Shown here: positions 26,278 through 55,544 of the stretch, one piece after another
Numbering within the stretch: the first letter of the stretch is position 1
Layout of the letters: each line of letters starts with the position of its first letter
Assembly: GCA_965153355.1 (NCBI GenBank)
Contig: OZ231128.1
Location: 17,422,001 to 17,486,000, forward strand
Origin: Flaccisagitta enflata
Lineage: Eukaryota; Chaetognatha; Sagittoidea; Aphragmophora
Direction of reading: 5' to 3'
DNA length: 64,000 nt
Made by a program: the position numbers and the translations under genes
Notes under the pieces: model-generated
Database searches by the model: none
The model's input: the letters and a program-made list of their open reading frames with translations, nothing else
Told to the model about the DNA's origin: nothing

Positions 26278-26957
26278 CTAGGGAGGGTATGGATGAGGAC
26301 AACAACAGGTAAAAAAATATGAAACCTTTAGTAAAGGTAAAAAAAATGCTTCAATAAACTCACAATAAAGTAGTGCAAAAACAGGCTCCTTCCTTTTGAT
26401 GTTTTTGGCAAGTGTTAAGGAGGGCCTGACTGAGAGGATGTGCTTTTCTTCATATGTATCTACATTTTCTTCATCAGAATAAACCCAGTAGGTTTTTCCC
26501 ACATCATCTTTGGCTCTAGTCTTAAGGGGATGAAGTTGTTGAGCTTTGATGGAATTGCTAGTTTCATCAAATGAAAGCACCAAACATATGCTCCAGCCAT
26601 CCTCCTCCAATGACACAATAAACTCTTTATCATGTGGTGGCCTTTCCGCCTCAACCAGGGATGTTTCTGAAGTGTCAGCTTGGTCTTCTCTGTTTTTTTT
26701 CTTTGCCTTGGACGCAGTGAGTGAAGGATTGACTGCAAGGTCATCAGTGACAACATAGATATCTGCTTTTGAGACTGTCTCTTGGTTGACTGGGTCAACA
26801 GCATGAAGATCCAGGAGATTTTTGTAAGATCATCATGAATATCCTTGGATATTGTGTAGTTGACCATAGGTGTTTTGATTTCTTTTAGTTGTTTCAATTG
26901 TACATAAAAACCATCTTCATTTTGTAGTACAGAGTAAGTAAAATCTGTTTCAGCCAT
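26278..26957 (-). pseudogene. Frameshifted coding-like sequence, function unknown
   Basis: A good ATG context at 26957 (atcatcATGG) opens a frame beginning MAETDFTYSV. About 45 codons later the sensible protein jumps by one base at a T5 run (26819-26823 on the plus strand) and continues as LLDLHAVDPVNQET, a Lys-rich segment, then EFIVSLEEDGWSICLVLSF, KTYWVYSDEE and EKHILSVRPSL before stopping at 26278. Amino-acid composition is normal, unlike the repeat frames around it. The C-terminal pattern (EDGW, YWVY..EE, IL..RPSL) reminds me of a small C-terminal module of invertebrate transposon-associated proteins, but I cannot name the family. A strong donor (GTGAGT) at 26358-26363 leaves open that this is an exon. 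The frameshift could be decay or an assembly error. Confidence 0.5.
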
Positions 26958-27167
26958 GATGATTACTGCTTTCTTCAATCAGATTTACTTATGTTAACCT
27001 TCAAAGACTGACCATGAAGAGATTGTAGGGGAGGATGAAGAGGAGGAAGAGGTTGAGATGCAACTCACAAATGAGTGTACACCTATGCTCATGAAAATCC
27101 ACATATCATTATTGATTTTGGTCAGTTGAATGGGAGGGGTAAGAGGGACAGGAGTTGGATGGGCTAT

Positions 27168-27370
<203 letters not shown>

Positions 27371-27999
27371 TAGAGTGACAATGAGAGAGAAAGAAGCCGT
27401 TTCATTGCAAAGCAGGCCTGTATATTCTTGAGTTCAAAGGGTCTGGAGATGGGGAAGGAAATGAAAGGGGGAAAAAAGAGAAAAAAGGAAATTTGGGGAA
27501 AATAGAACTTTTTACAGTACCAAATCATAAAACTCAATTAGTAAAACACAATTTGACACTATTCAAACCTTAACTACATAGTTTTATTGCTATATGGGGA
27601 AGAAAATCATGGATATAAAAACGCGACGCGACGCGTTGCAGGGAAGAAAATCAAAGGCAGGGGGGGGGGGGGAAAATCAAAAGTGACTCAAGAATATACA
27701 CCCCTGTCGAAAAGAAAGAATTTTTCATATTTTTCCTCTCTATTGGCTGAAGCCTCGTCATAAAAGTTAAATTCATGTAACACGTTTTGCCAAAATTCTA
27801 TGTTATATCAGACTCGAATATCGTTCCTATCGATTGAAGGAGTGCAAAAAATCACCTCATTGTAAAAACTTAATTTGAATTTATCCTCTATAGGGAATCG
27901 AGCTATTGACCTGAAATTTGTTCCAGTCAGTTTGTTTTTTGCCCATACAACATAATCAAGTTGTGTTTTAGGACTTTTGCAAAAAAAATTTCATACCCT

Positions 28000-28975
28000 G
28001 TCTTCAAAAGCAACTGTAACCAGCAAAAGATGTATTATGCTATAACTATTCCCATCACAAAATTTGGATTTTTTCTGTCTTAAAGCATATCAGCTGCCAT
28101 TTCTTCATGCAAAATTTCAGCACTTTATGTCAAGTGGTTTAGCTTCTGCACCATTTTAAAGTAGAACATCACTCATGGCGATACAGCTTTCTATTTCAGA
28201 CTTAGATGGGGGCGTTTGACTTCAAACCTATGTAACTTTTAAACGCTTTGAGCTAAAACTCTGGGATTGGTCTCAAATTAAAGATTTTTTGAAGAAGATA
28301 ATATCATGTTTCAAAAAAACCCACATTTTGATGTATTTGTTATGTTTTTATTAATTTTTTCCCTGATTTTTAGTCGCGTGCACGCGACTCTACAACCCAC
28401 TCTGTCCGTCTGTCGGTTGGTCGGTCGGTCGGTCGGTCGGTGACACTTTGCTTTTTCGACGTTTACGGGCGGTTTTGGGGTAACAGCTCCTGCCCAACTG
28501 CTTAATTGGTCTATTTCATCACTGCCCCTGCCCACCCACACGCGACTTGGCCAGCCGTGTATCCGGCCTTGTTCATATTTTAACAACATTTCATATTAGA
28601 AAAATTATCTTCTTTGATTGCAATATCTTATGATTATGCATGATATGAAAGAAAGTCATATTGGTTATAAAGATGATTTAGTATGGGATCAATACAGACA
28701 CTCAAAATCAATTTTTTGGTTTTTTGCACCAGGTTGAACAAATTAACTCTTTTTATTCTATATAAAAATTGCAATATTTTGAGTAAATTTGGGTACTTTT
28801 CAAAATTCTGTAGAAGCTAAACCACTTGACAAAAAGTGCTGAAATTTTGCATGAAGAAATGGCAGTTGATATGCTTTAAGACAGAAAAAATCCGAATTTT
28901 ATGATAGGAATAGTTATGGCATAATACATCTTTTGCTGGTTACAGTTGCTTTTGAAGACAGGGTAATTCAGTAAA
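28000..28975. repeat. Hairpin element E, with family A in its loop
   Basis: Outer arms: 'ccctgtcttcaaaagcaact' near 28000 pairs with its complement ending near 28966. 'gccatttcttcatgcaaaat' near 28093 and 'tcaagtggtttagcttctg' near 28131 have complements at about 28820-28870. Inner arms ('gaagataatatcatg' near 28295) pair with sequence just right of the A element (about 28605). Arms are about 370 bp and moderately diverged. Confidence 0.8.
28372..28574 (+). mobile_element. Family A element, complete
   Basis: T-run, perfect 18-bp palindrome agtcgcgtgcacgcgact, 'ctacaacccactctgtcc', (GGTC)n, 'tgcccacccacacgcgactt' and 'gtgtatccggccttgtt'. It occupies the centre of hairpin E. Confidence 0.82.
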
Positions 28976-29084
28976 CGGATATGGACTAATACTGCAGCAT
29001 TCTTTCGAAGCCATTGTTATCATTTCAGTATTTCGTGGTTTCCGTCACTATCATGATGGTTATCGTTAATCGTCATCGTTGAGG

Positions 29085-29215
29085 TCCCTTGATCATTTGG
29101 GCCGGTGCCATGAGGCCAAAGACCGCAAAAACCCAAAAACGTAAAGTGTGACGGATGGACCGACCGACAAAGTGGGGTGTAGAGTCGCGCAGCACACGAC
29201 TAAAAAGGTAAAAAG
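29085..29215 (-). mobile_element. Family A element, minus strand, 3'-truncated
   Basis: Minus-strand order is preserved: palindrome remnant at about 29180-29207, 'acaccccactttgtc', GGTC tract, 'ttgggtttttgcggtctttg'. The GGCCTTGTT end is absent. Confidence 0.65.
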
Positions 29216-29227
29216 GTAATAAAACGA

Positions 29228-29285
29228 CAACAACCACAACTACAACCACAACCACAACAACAACAACCATAACAACAACAACCAT

Positions 29286-29370
<85 letters not shown>
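29228..29370 (+). repeat. (AAC)n microsatellite
   Basis: CAA repeats with ACC-bearing units at the start. 29371-29730 shows no feature; a 108-residue open frame there has no coding character. Confidence 0.96.
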
Positions 29371-29732
29371 TACTCGCACCATTGTTGTTCCAGGGAATAA
29401 ACATACTCCTCGTTTTCTGCACGGAAAGAAATTTCTTTTCCACGTTTTCTTATTTGGTTTTTTTTTCCCCTCTTTTTCTTTTTAATGAATGCGATCTCAG
29501 TTTACGGGGGTTTGTTATGGTCTCCACGGGAGTCAAATCAGAATCAGCATGCCGCGATTTTTACCGCGTTGTTAACCACCCATTTTTTTTAGAGTATATT
29601 GCCCACCAAGGAAAGCGCCAAGACTTGGGCCGATTTTATGCGAACCATTTATATTTTTTTAAATCCCGTGACTGCATTGATAGAAAAAAGATTGGTTATA
29701 AAGAATAGGTGCAGGGACGTGGGTACTACACT

Positions 29733-30735
<1,003 letters not shown>

Positions 30736-30984
30736 GTCGCATAAACAACAATCGCAAAAAAAAAAAACGAAAATGATGATGGGAACGAAGGCATAAATAC
30801 ATTTAAGTATCAACTTGATACTGTCGACACCTCAAAATACTCAAAAGGTGAAATTTGACTTTATGAGCAGTAATTCGACAGAAAAATAAAATGAATGTAT
30901 TTGAGGGTGAAAGGCCGACAAAGAAGGATTTTAGCCAAGCTGGCGTTCATTTTCAAAGGCCAAGTTTTGGGCGAGCCGTTGGGG

Positions 30985-31352
30985 TTAGGAGAGAGATGCT
31001 GGATACCAAGAATAAGATGGGGGATACAAAAACTGAGATGGGGGATACAAAGACTGAGATTAGGGATACAAGGACTGAGATGGAGGATACAAAGACTGAG
31101 ATTGGGGATACAAGGACTGAGATGGGGATTGCAAAGACTGAGATTGGGCATACAATGACTGAATTTGGGGATACAAAGACTGAGATGGGGGGTGCAAAGA
31201 CTGCGGTGGGGGATACAAAAACTGAGATACAGAGACTGAGATTGGGGATACAAAGACTGAGATTGGGGATACATAGACTGAGATTGGAGATACAAAGACT
31301 GAGATTGGGAATACAAAGACTGAGATTGGGGATAAAAAGCCTGAGATGTCGC
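30985..31352 (+). repeat. 21-bp minisatellite encoding heptads if translated
   Basis: About 17 units of roughly 21 bp (tacaaagactgagattgggga). Because 21 is a multiple of 3, several frames stay open. One plus-strand frame (30891-31457) would read GDTKTEM-like heptads. It has no splice context and no flanking coding character, so I treat it as a minisatellite. Confidence 0.75.
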
Positions 31353-31685
31353 TCGGCAAGACCAATGGTTGGGGGCAAGGGACCAACAGAACAGAGTGGA
31401 GGAAAATGGACCAAATTTTTGATGACCTTTGAAGAAAGTTTGGGATTGAAACTATGATACGTTTTTTAACAGCGAAAGAGGGTGAAAAACGATAGATAAG
31501 AAAATTGGATGACCCATGAGAAGAAAGAGGTAAAGGGGTTAAAGTAACCAAGACAGCCGCTAGGTTTAGCCATTTAGGTGTGAGTCGATGGCGAGGAAAG
31601 GCATGCAATCCCCATGGACCCGCGTGCCTCCAGCTTTTGGTTTTTCTCCGTTTGAACTTGCCTGTCAGTCGGTCTCGCTTCTTGT

Positions 31686-32999
<1,314 letters not shown>

Positions 33000-33000
<1 letters not shown>

Positions 33001-33430
33001 AATAGTTGAGAGATGCAAGGGGAATGAAGAACAAAACAGAACTCAGGTGTGGGTGCGATGGAAATCTTAGGCTGAAATGCGAGGGCGCGATGGAACTCTG
33101 GCGCTGAAATGGTTCGCAAGTATGGGTAGGATGAAAGTCATGGGCTAAAACGGTGCGCAGATGGAAAATTCAGGCTGAAATGGTTCATAGGTTTAGGTGG
33201 GATGGAGATCTTAGACGGATGGTTCATAAATGTAGGTGAGATGGAAAGCTCAGGCTGAAATGATTGATAGGTGTGGGTATGATAGAAATCTTGGGCAGAA
33301 ATGGTTTGTAGGTGTGGGCATGAAAGAAACCTTAGACTGAATTGGTTCGCAGGTGCGGGTGTGATGGAAATCTTTAGCTGAAATGGTTCACAGGTGCGGG
33401 TGGGATGTAAGTCTTGAACTATAATGGGCG
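33000..33430 (+). repeat. Degenerate minisatellite, about 40 bp
   Basis: About ten units containing 'gctgaaatggttc.caggtg', 'gggtg.gatggaaatctt'. The minus-strand open frame across it is a product of the repeat. Confidence 0.7.
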
Positions 33431-33784
33431 TGTGCGCTTTTAACACTTGAGCGATATCCAGTCGAGTGTCGGACCTCCGGATTCGAATGAAGTCGATTTC
33501 AGGAGGGGGTTGAAAGAAAGCAGGCAGAGAGAGAGAGATTGTATACAGAAACAGTGTTAGCAGTGAACTGGTTACTCCCGAAGCAAACACAATTCACCAA
33601 CTGCAACCAACCTATTGTCCTTAGAGCCCTTTCGGTTCTATTTGCGTAAGTGCAATTTAACAAACAAGACGAGCGTCTGCGTCTGCATGTGCCGCATGTC
33701 TGCATGGGCCCCATTGACAAGGTTGCCATTGCCGTCTTTGTCGTAACTTATGTGCTCGGCCCATTACCCCAGGTCTTGCAAAAT

Positions 33785-34005
33785 CGTTTTTCAGTCGCGT
33801 GCAGGCGACTCTATAATCCGCTGTGTTGGTCGGTCGGTCGGCCCATCGGTCGGTCCATCACTCGGTCATTACCATTGTGCTTTTTTAGCGTTTGTGGGCA
33901 AATGTTGCCTAAACGCTCCTACCCAAATGCTTCATTTGCATTTTTATCGCTGCCCCTGCCCACCCGCACGCAACTTTGGAAGCCGTGTATCCGGCCTTGT
34001 CCGTT
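33785..34005 (+). mobile_element. Family A element, complete
   Basis: T-run, 'agtcgcgtgcaggcgact' (one mismatch in the palindrome), GGTC tract, 'cctgcccacccgcacgcaact' and 'gtgtatccggccttgtc'. 34006-34540 holds nothing recognisable. Confidence 0.78.
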
Positions 34006-34541
34006 TTCTCAATTTGCTATTTGAGACAGTGTGTGCGTATGGCATATCTCATACAAGAGTCTGTTTCTGAAGTAGCATACAGTGAAACCAAAATCAGTTG
34101 CGAAATGCTCAGGAATTTATTTTTGTTCCAAAAAAATATAAAAGGAACTAGCAAAAAGCAAATTCGTCGGGCTTCAATCTTGCGGCAACTTATCAAGAAA
34201 AGAACTACAATGTCGATATGGATTTTGCCAAGGTATCTTTCCCATGAACTCCGGGGGGTAGAGAGTGACTTTGACTGAAGCGTTTTTTTTAACAATTTGC
34301 GCTCATGGAATCAATTCCTCTACAATAATGGTCAACTTGCTAGATATAATGGCCCATGATCATACGAACTAAGATAAGTGGAAAAAGTTGTGGTAACAAT
34401 ATACTATCGGGCGGTTAACTGATTTTTATCACTGCCTTTTGGTTTAGTAGCCGAAAAAAATTTAAGTAGTATTGCTTATGCTCAGAATACTTTTCCATTC
34501 AACATAAAATGAAAAAAAGATTTTTTAAATTTCCCCCTACA

Positions 34542-34712
<171 letters not shown>

Positions 34713-34884
34713 ATTTGGCATGTGACGAATGAGATTTACTCGCAATAAAAGTTTCGTTTAAACCGTCAGTTGCTTAATGATTTTCCTGTAAAATTGAACC
34801 TTAGGTCGCCCAAAAATTCGGTTATGCACTTCAGGAGCGAAATCATCAAATTCTAGCATTATTCGAAGACATGTGGGCAAGAGC

Positions 34885-35460
34885 GAAAACCCCGATAGTC
34901 GCAAAAGCGTTCGATGGTCAGCGGTACCCGTTGCGCCTATGTGATTGTATGAGGGTGTCAGATGGTTAGATGCTTAGTGAGTTTCTGGGATTTTGGCCTC
35001 ACAGCTGGGTTTGGGCCTCACAGCTGGGATTTGGGCCTTAAGACTGGTGTTCTGCCTCAAGACTGGGTGTTCTGCCTCAAGGCTGGGTTTTGGACCTTGA
35101 GACAGGATTTGGGCCTCAAGGCTGGGGTTTTGGCCTCAAGGTTGGGATTTGGACCTCAAGGCTGTGACTTGGGCCTCAAGGCTGTGACTTGGGCCTCAAG
35201 GCTGGAATTTGGGCCTCAAGGCTGGGAATTGGGTCTCAACGCTGATATTTGAGCCTAAAGGCTGGAATCTGCGCTTCAAGGTTAGGTTTTAGGTCTCAAA
35301 ACTGCCTCAAAGCTGGAATTTGGGCCTCAAGGCTGGGATTTGGTCTTGAAGGCTGGGATTTGGTCTTGAAGGCTGGGATTTGGGCCTCAAGGCTAGGATT
35401 TGGGCCTTGAAGCTTTGAGGGCGGGTACGGACGTAGGAGAAGGAGAAATTTCTGCCCAAA
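34885..35460 (+). mobile_element. Family B element lacking clear arms
   Basis: The outer end 'gtcgcaaaagcgttcgatgg' and 'tcagcggtacccgttgc' lie at the left, 'ttctgcccaaaaagcg' at the right, and about 21 units of roughly 20 bp (ggcctcaaggctgggatttg) between. The 60-bp arm core with 'gcggccccgaagggg' is missing on both sides. Confidence 0.65.
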
Positions 35461-35799
35461 AAGCGACATTCAGATGGATGGAAAGATGAAAAGATTGACG
35501 GATGGACAGAGAGATAGACAGGTGGATGGATGAACAGATGGGCAGATGGAGCGACAGGCCAAATAGTTGCCTATGGTTAAAGAGTCGCGCTCTAAAAATG
35601 TAAATTTTTGAATTTGCCTAACAAGGTTTGTTTAAAAAAAACTAACAAGTGTTTAGATCATTATAAAATGATCTCTCAGTGCATTGGATTCAGACATGAG
35701 ATCAAGAAGCATGAAAACGTGAGAGATATTATCATCAGAGTCGTCCACCTGTGTGGTCTTAATCTAGGACGAGCGGCTATTGACCATGTTTTTCTTCTT

Positions 35800-35902
35800 T
35801 TTCTTCATCTTCATCATCATTTTTCTTTTTCTTCTTCCTCGTATGCTTTTTTCTTCTTCTTCTTCTTCTTCTTCTTCTTCTTCTTCTTCTTCTTCTTCTT
35901 CT

Positions 35903-35958
<56 letters not shown>

Positions 35959-35960
35959 TT

Positions 35961-35991
<31 letters not shown>

Positions 35992-36197
35992 TTTTTCTTC
36001 TTCTTCTTCTTCTTCTTCTTCTTCTTCTTCTTCTTCTTCTTCTTCTTCTTCTTCTTCTTCTTCTTCTTCTTCTTCTTCTTCTTCCTCCTGTTCCAGTTTT
36101 TCCTCTTCTTCTCCCTCTTTTTTTTCTTCTCCATCTTCTTTTTCCTCTTCCTCTTCTTCTTCTTCTTCTTCTTCTTCTTCTTCTTCTTCTTCTTCTT

Positions 36198-36228
<31 letters not shown>

Positions 36229-36262
36229 TTCTTCTTCTTCTTCTTCTTCTTCTTCTTCTCCT
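35800..36262 (+). repeat. (TTC)n microsatellite, 3' flank of the cystatin/Cys-rich gene
   Basis: About 460 bp of TTC/TCC units immediately downstream of the stop codon of the minus-strand gene. If the transcript extends here it would contain a long (GAA)n tract in its 3' UTR. I found no convincing AATAAA on the minus strand. Confidence 0.96.
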
Positions 36263-36286
36263 CCTTCTCCCGTGTCCTCCCTCTCC

Positions 36287-48938
<12,652 letters not shown>

Positions 48939-49044
48939 CTTAAAATAAAATGGAGATTTATAAACAAATGGATGGCAGAAGGACTGAGATATGTAGGTTA
49001 TAACATTTAGAGTTTTTTTTCCTCCACGGCATAATTTTCATTTC

Positions 49045-49267
<223 letters not shown>

Positions 49268-49685
49268 CGTATTAAGGGACGTTTTGTGGAAAAAGGCGGC
49301 GATTCGACTCATGCCTTCAAAATAGGGAATTGACTGTTAGGCTTGTCGTGAAATAACCAATTTCTACTTTCGCCTTTATCCAAAATGTGCTAAGGCCCGC
49401 AATTTAAAAAATGGCCGACAAGTTGTGGGCTAATGAAACAAGAGCATCTTTGGTCGTGCCATCCCCAAACTGTAATGATATACAAGCCAACAGAAAAATA
49501 TTCTGAGTCTCTCAATCAATCCTATCTTAATCTACAATAGGGGCACGACCCTAGATGATCTGGCCCCATATGCTTTTAGATATTCACTCGTTTGGCGATC
49601 CGGCGATTGAGCAAAGATTACCATTATAAGCTAAACGAATTGCCAAAATCGTGTTTTTTCGACGGTTTCATTGTGTCTCTGCACT

Positions 49686-49912
49686 TGGGGGGCGTTTCTA
49701 CTCTCAAGTCAGAGACAATCGCGTTTTTAACGGGCCACTCGGTCGCTCACTACGTTCGTTCGCTTGCACCGCTCACTTCATTCACAAGCTTGCTCACTCA
49801 CTTCGCTCACTCCCTCGTAGGACAGTTAAAATTCTTGAATATGTGTTCACGCTGTAAACGCGTTCAATGGGAACAAACGCGTTTTTCATCTTCACTAGAA
49901 ACACGCCCTTGG
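49686..49912 (+). mobile_element. Family C MITE-like element, uninterrupted
   Basis: 'gggcgtttctactctcaagt' at the start and 'cactagaaacacgccc' at the end form a terminal inverted repeat. Interior: 'cgcgtttttaacgggccact', CTCGCT repeats, 'atgtgttcacgctgtaaacg'. 'ttgg' flanks both ends (about 49684-49687 and 49913-49916), a possible 4-bp target duplication. Confidence 0.8.
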
Positions 49913-50204
49913 TCTGTGAGGCGGGATATTAGGGGAGGGGGAGAGAAAACATCCTGTGCCACAAAACCACGTTTCTTCTGTCATTTGATTTAGAGAGGCA
50001 AATGATTTAATACTCCAAAAAACCCACATTAACACAACAAGGAGTTCATCATTATGACAAGGAGTTCATTACCCTTCATACATTTGTATTATTTTCTTTC
50101 CTTTTCATTTAAAGATGTAATTTTTTTTCTTTTTTTTCTTTTGCACTCGGCAAATATTGACTCTGGATTGACGTAAGAAACTCTCACTCCTATCTTTAAG
50201 CCTT

Positions 50205-50351
<147 letters not shown>

Positions 50352-51470
50352 GTAGGTGCATCTATATTTGCATCCCTCGCCCAACTGGGTGCAACTATAT
50401 TTGCCATCTGGGCCTTGGGATCGATGAGATGTTTATTTTTCCCAAAATAAATCCTTGATACTGCTCAATTTTAAAAGAGTCTATGACTTGAATGGGTTAT
50501 TAAGAGGGAAAGATACTTTCAGTCATTGTACAAAGCAGAGTGCTGTTAACAGTTTATCATCATTTCTAACAAGTTATAATCTAATGTTAAAAGAAATCTT
50601 TATTTGTGCAAGCTCAAATAAATCGCAAATAGCTTTGGATGCCTTCTATTCTGTTTGAAGCTTTTTTGTGTGAAACATGATTTTTCATATCATCAAATTA
50701 CTGTAGTATATCCTAAAGCTAAGCGCCTGCAAAAACTGATAAAGTTGAAGTTGCCTGTTTTTCCCTATTTTACAAGCGCATCTTTTAACATATTTGAGTA
50801 AGGATAAAATATTGAAAAAAATATTGCAATAACAAATATGGGGTAGAGCCATATTCAGACAAGAATTCATATCAAAGAGTAAAAAAACAAACTAAAAGTG
50901 GTAAAAATATACACATACAAGTAAATATATTGAATAAGAAAAACTTTTTAGAAAAAAGGCGGGGGGGGGGGAGGGGGCTGGATGCCTAATAAAGGAAATA
51001 TGGTGATTATAATAAAAAAAATCATGGTACTCTGTTAAAAATAACCACAAAATGATAGGCATACCTGTATTCTCTAGAGATGCCCCTCACAAGTCAATTT
51101 GCTACTAGCAATTTGTATAAACAAGATTCAAAGCTTTTGCCCCTTGCCTGCCATTGTTTTTGTCTGTCCCACGGTCATTTTCGTGAATTCTATATTAAAA
51201 TGAAAGAACTTGTCCTGCTTTGTCAGCTGACTGGTTGTTTAAGATTGTGAAAAAAGTCTTTTTTGCGTACGCAAAAAAAGCAAAGGGGGTTGTTTTAATC
51301 CCAATGTTATACTTTGGAACACTCCTGCTCAAAGTTGGATTTTTATCCTCTCCGTCTTTACCCCATCTATTCCTTTCGCTCTCTTTGACTTTGCCTCCTC
51401 TCCGAATCTGTGTGTCTGTTTTTATTTGTCTGTCATTTCTGTCTGTTTCCCTCTCTCACTTCCCTCCCTG

Positions 51471-51675
<205 letters not shown>

Positions 51676-52047
51676 TCATCTGCTAATTTGCCACCGGTGT
51701 TTTTCTTCAACCACGATTTTTGAAATCTACGACTTTATTGTCTTATGTCTGTCCAAAAAAAAAAAAAGAGAAATCAATTTAAAGCAAAATTGGGCTCAGC
51801 GTCAAAAAGAGGGAGGAAGAATAAAGTGAAAGACAGAAAAAAGTTGGCATAAAACGGAATGGAATCAATTTTGTAATGAGTATTAAACAAGATGGCGCAA
51901 GAAAAGATGAGAAGAAGAAAAAAAAAAAAAGAGAATTAGAAAATATCATAGAAATTACAGGTTGCCAAAATCATCAAATCTTTTGTTTGGTTTCGTCTCC
52001 TTTCACAGACAAGTGCCAGAGAGGGGAGGGTTTCAGTCAATATGATA

Positions 52048-53924
<1,877 letters not shown>

Positions 53925-54061
53925 CTGTGCTCTTGTGCCTGGTTGCGCTGAGACTCGCTCAAATATGCGTCATATCCATGAGAAGAATCTTTTAAAGATT
54001 GCTTTCTTAAGCCTTTTCAAATTTTCTCTCCACTTAAAACTCGGCGAGGTGAAACTTTGAA

Positions 54062-54408
54062 TACTTTTTTAGTCGCGTGCACGCGACTCTAGAACTTGCC
54101 GTGTTGGTCGGTTGGTCGGTTGGTCGGTTGGTCGGTTGGTCGGTTGGTCGGTCCGTAACAATTTTAGGATTTTGACCTTCTACTTTTAGGTAAGTTAAGT
54201 TGTTGTAAGGGAGGGAGGAAGGAAAGGAGGGAAAGATGGAAGGAAAGGAAGAAAGGAAAGGAACAAATAAATGAAGGAGGGAATGGAAGGAAAGGAAGGA
54301 AGGAAGGAAGGAAGGAATGGAAGAAAAGGAAGGAAGGAAGGAAGGAAAGAGTATGTATGTTGTCGTGTGTGTAATTGTAGCACGCGACTGTTGGCCTGTT
54401 GGACTAGT
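54062..54408 (+). mobile_element. Family A element with an internal GGAA expansion
   Basis: T-run, perfect agtcgcgtgcacgcgact, 'ctagaacttgccgtgttggt', (GGTTGGTC)n, then a GGAA/GGAAA tract (about 54210-54345) in place of the usual middle, ending with 'agcacgcgactgttggcctg'. The purine tract probably grew inside the element. Confidence 0.65.
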
Positions 54409-54790
54409 TTTTTTCTCCGCAGCAAAATATGGCGCATGCCGCTTGAACTTGAAGAAAAAAGAAAGAGAAAAATCTAAATGTTAGTGAAGGTGCCCATTGT
54501 TCTTGTTATTGTGATCCCTCATTGTTCATCCCGTTGTTCTTCCCAAAGATGACGAGGTAAAAGGTAAAAAAGATGAGGAAGGTGATGACGGGGATTGAAG
54601 TTACTCAAGAAGATCCATCTCCGAGAGACCTTCGCACAATGAGACAGATTGACATGCACATGGGAAGCACATCTAATAAAAGGGACAAAATAAATGACTC
54701 CCTGCACAATTTTGTTTTTATTTCCGAATCCTCCACCAGAGCGAATTTAATTCCAATAGCTTTGGGCCGTAATACATTAAACCCAGCCAA

Positions 54791-54881
54791 CCCTTAGCCC
54801 TAAAGCTAACCCTGTCCCTAACCCTAACCCTAAAACTATCCCCAACCCTAACCCTAACCCTAAACCCACCCCTAACCCTAA
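54791..54881 (+). repeat. Interstitial telomere-like (CCCTAA)n, degenerate
   Basis: About 14 units, mostly ccctaa, with variants cctaaagc and ccccaac. TTAGGG is the common animal telomere repeat. Nothing recognised at 54409-54790 or 54882-55235. Confidence 0.85.
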
Positions 54882-55235
54882 TTTAAAAAACCGCTTAAAA
54901 AGTCTTGAAAACAAAAGATCACAGATGATCGTACAATTGTCCCAAGATCTGTATCGTCTTAGAAATTTTTTCCAAAAATGGTCCTTAATTAAAAGAAGTA
55001 TGAGCTCAACGCTCAATAGAAGTTGATTAAGTTTTGGCATTTCTCCCTCTCAGTGCCACTCCTTAAATAAATAACCGACCAAAACTGGGCAGAGTCAGAA
55101 TTTAAAAAATGAATATTCTTCTAAAAAGACAACATTTTTCAACGTGAGAAAAGCTTGAAGGGTTCATTTGGGTGATCAGTTTCCATTGTGTGTGTGTTTT
55201 TTTTAAAAAATTTAAACAAGAATTCTGTTGTATTC

Positions 55236-55544
55236 TGCAACAACAACAACAACAACAGTAACAGAAATGACAATGACAATGACAATGGCAATGACATTTT
55301 TTTTTTTCTCTCGACAAATCAACATTTTCAACAATGAAATCATCACTAATGGAAATTAAAAATCATAAAAGTTTGAAAAAAATCGAAATGGAAAAAAAAT
55401 CAAAAAGGGAAGAAAAAACCAAAAAGGGAACAATAAAACAAAATTTGAATTATGATACACCTCAATAACTTAACTTGGATCGAAATAGCCATCCCACTGT
55501 GAACATTCTGCAACAGTGTATTGAGCTAAGAAGAAAGAAAATCA
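55236..55544 (+). repeat. Short CAA and ACAATG repeats; AT-rich remainder
   Basis: (CAA)n then (ACAATG)n at about 55240-55293; no other feature. Confidence 0.75.

Noticed and set aside
29382-29708. 108-residue frame between two AAC tracts
   Set aside because: No motif and no splice context; probably chance.
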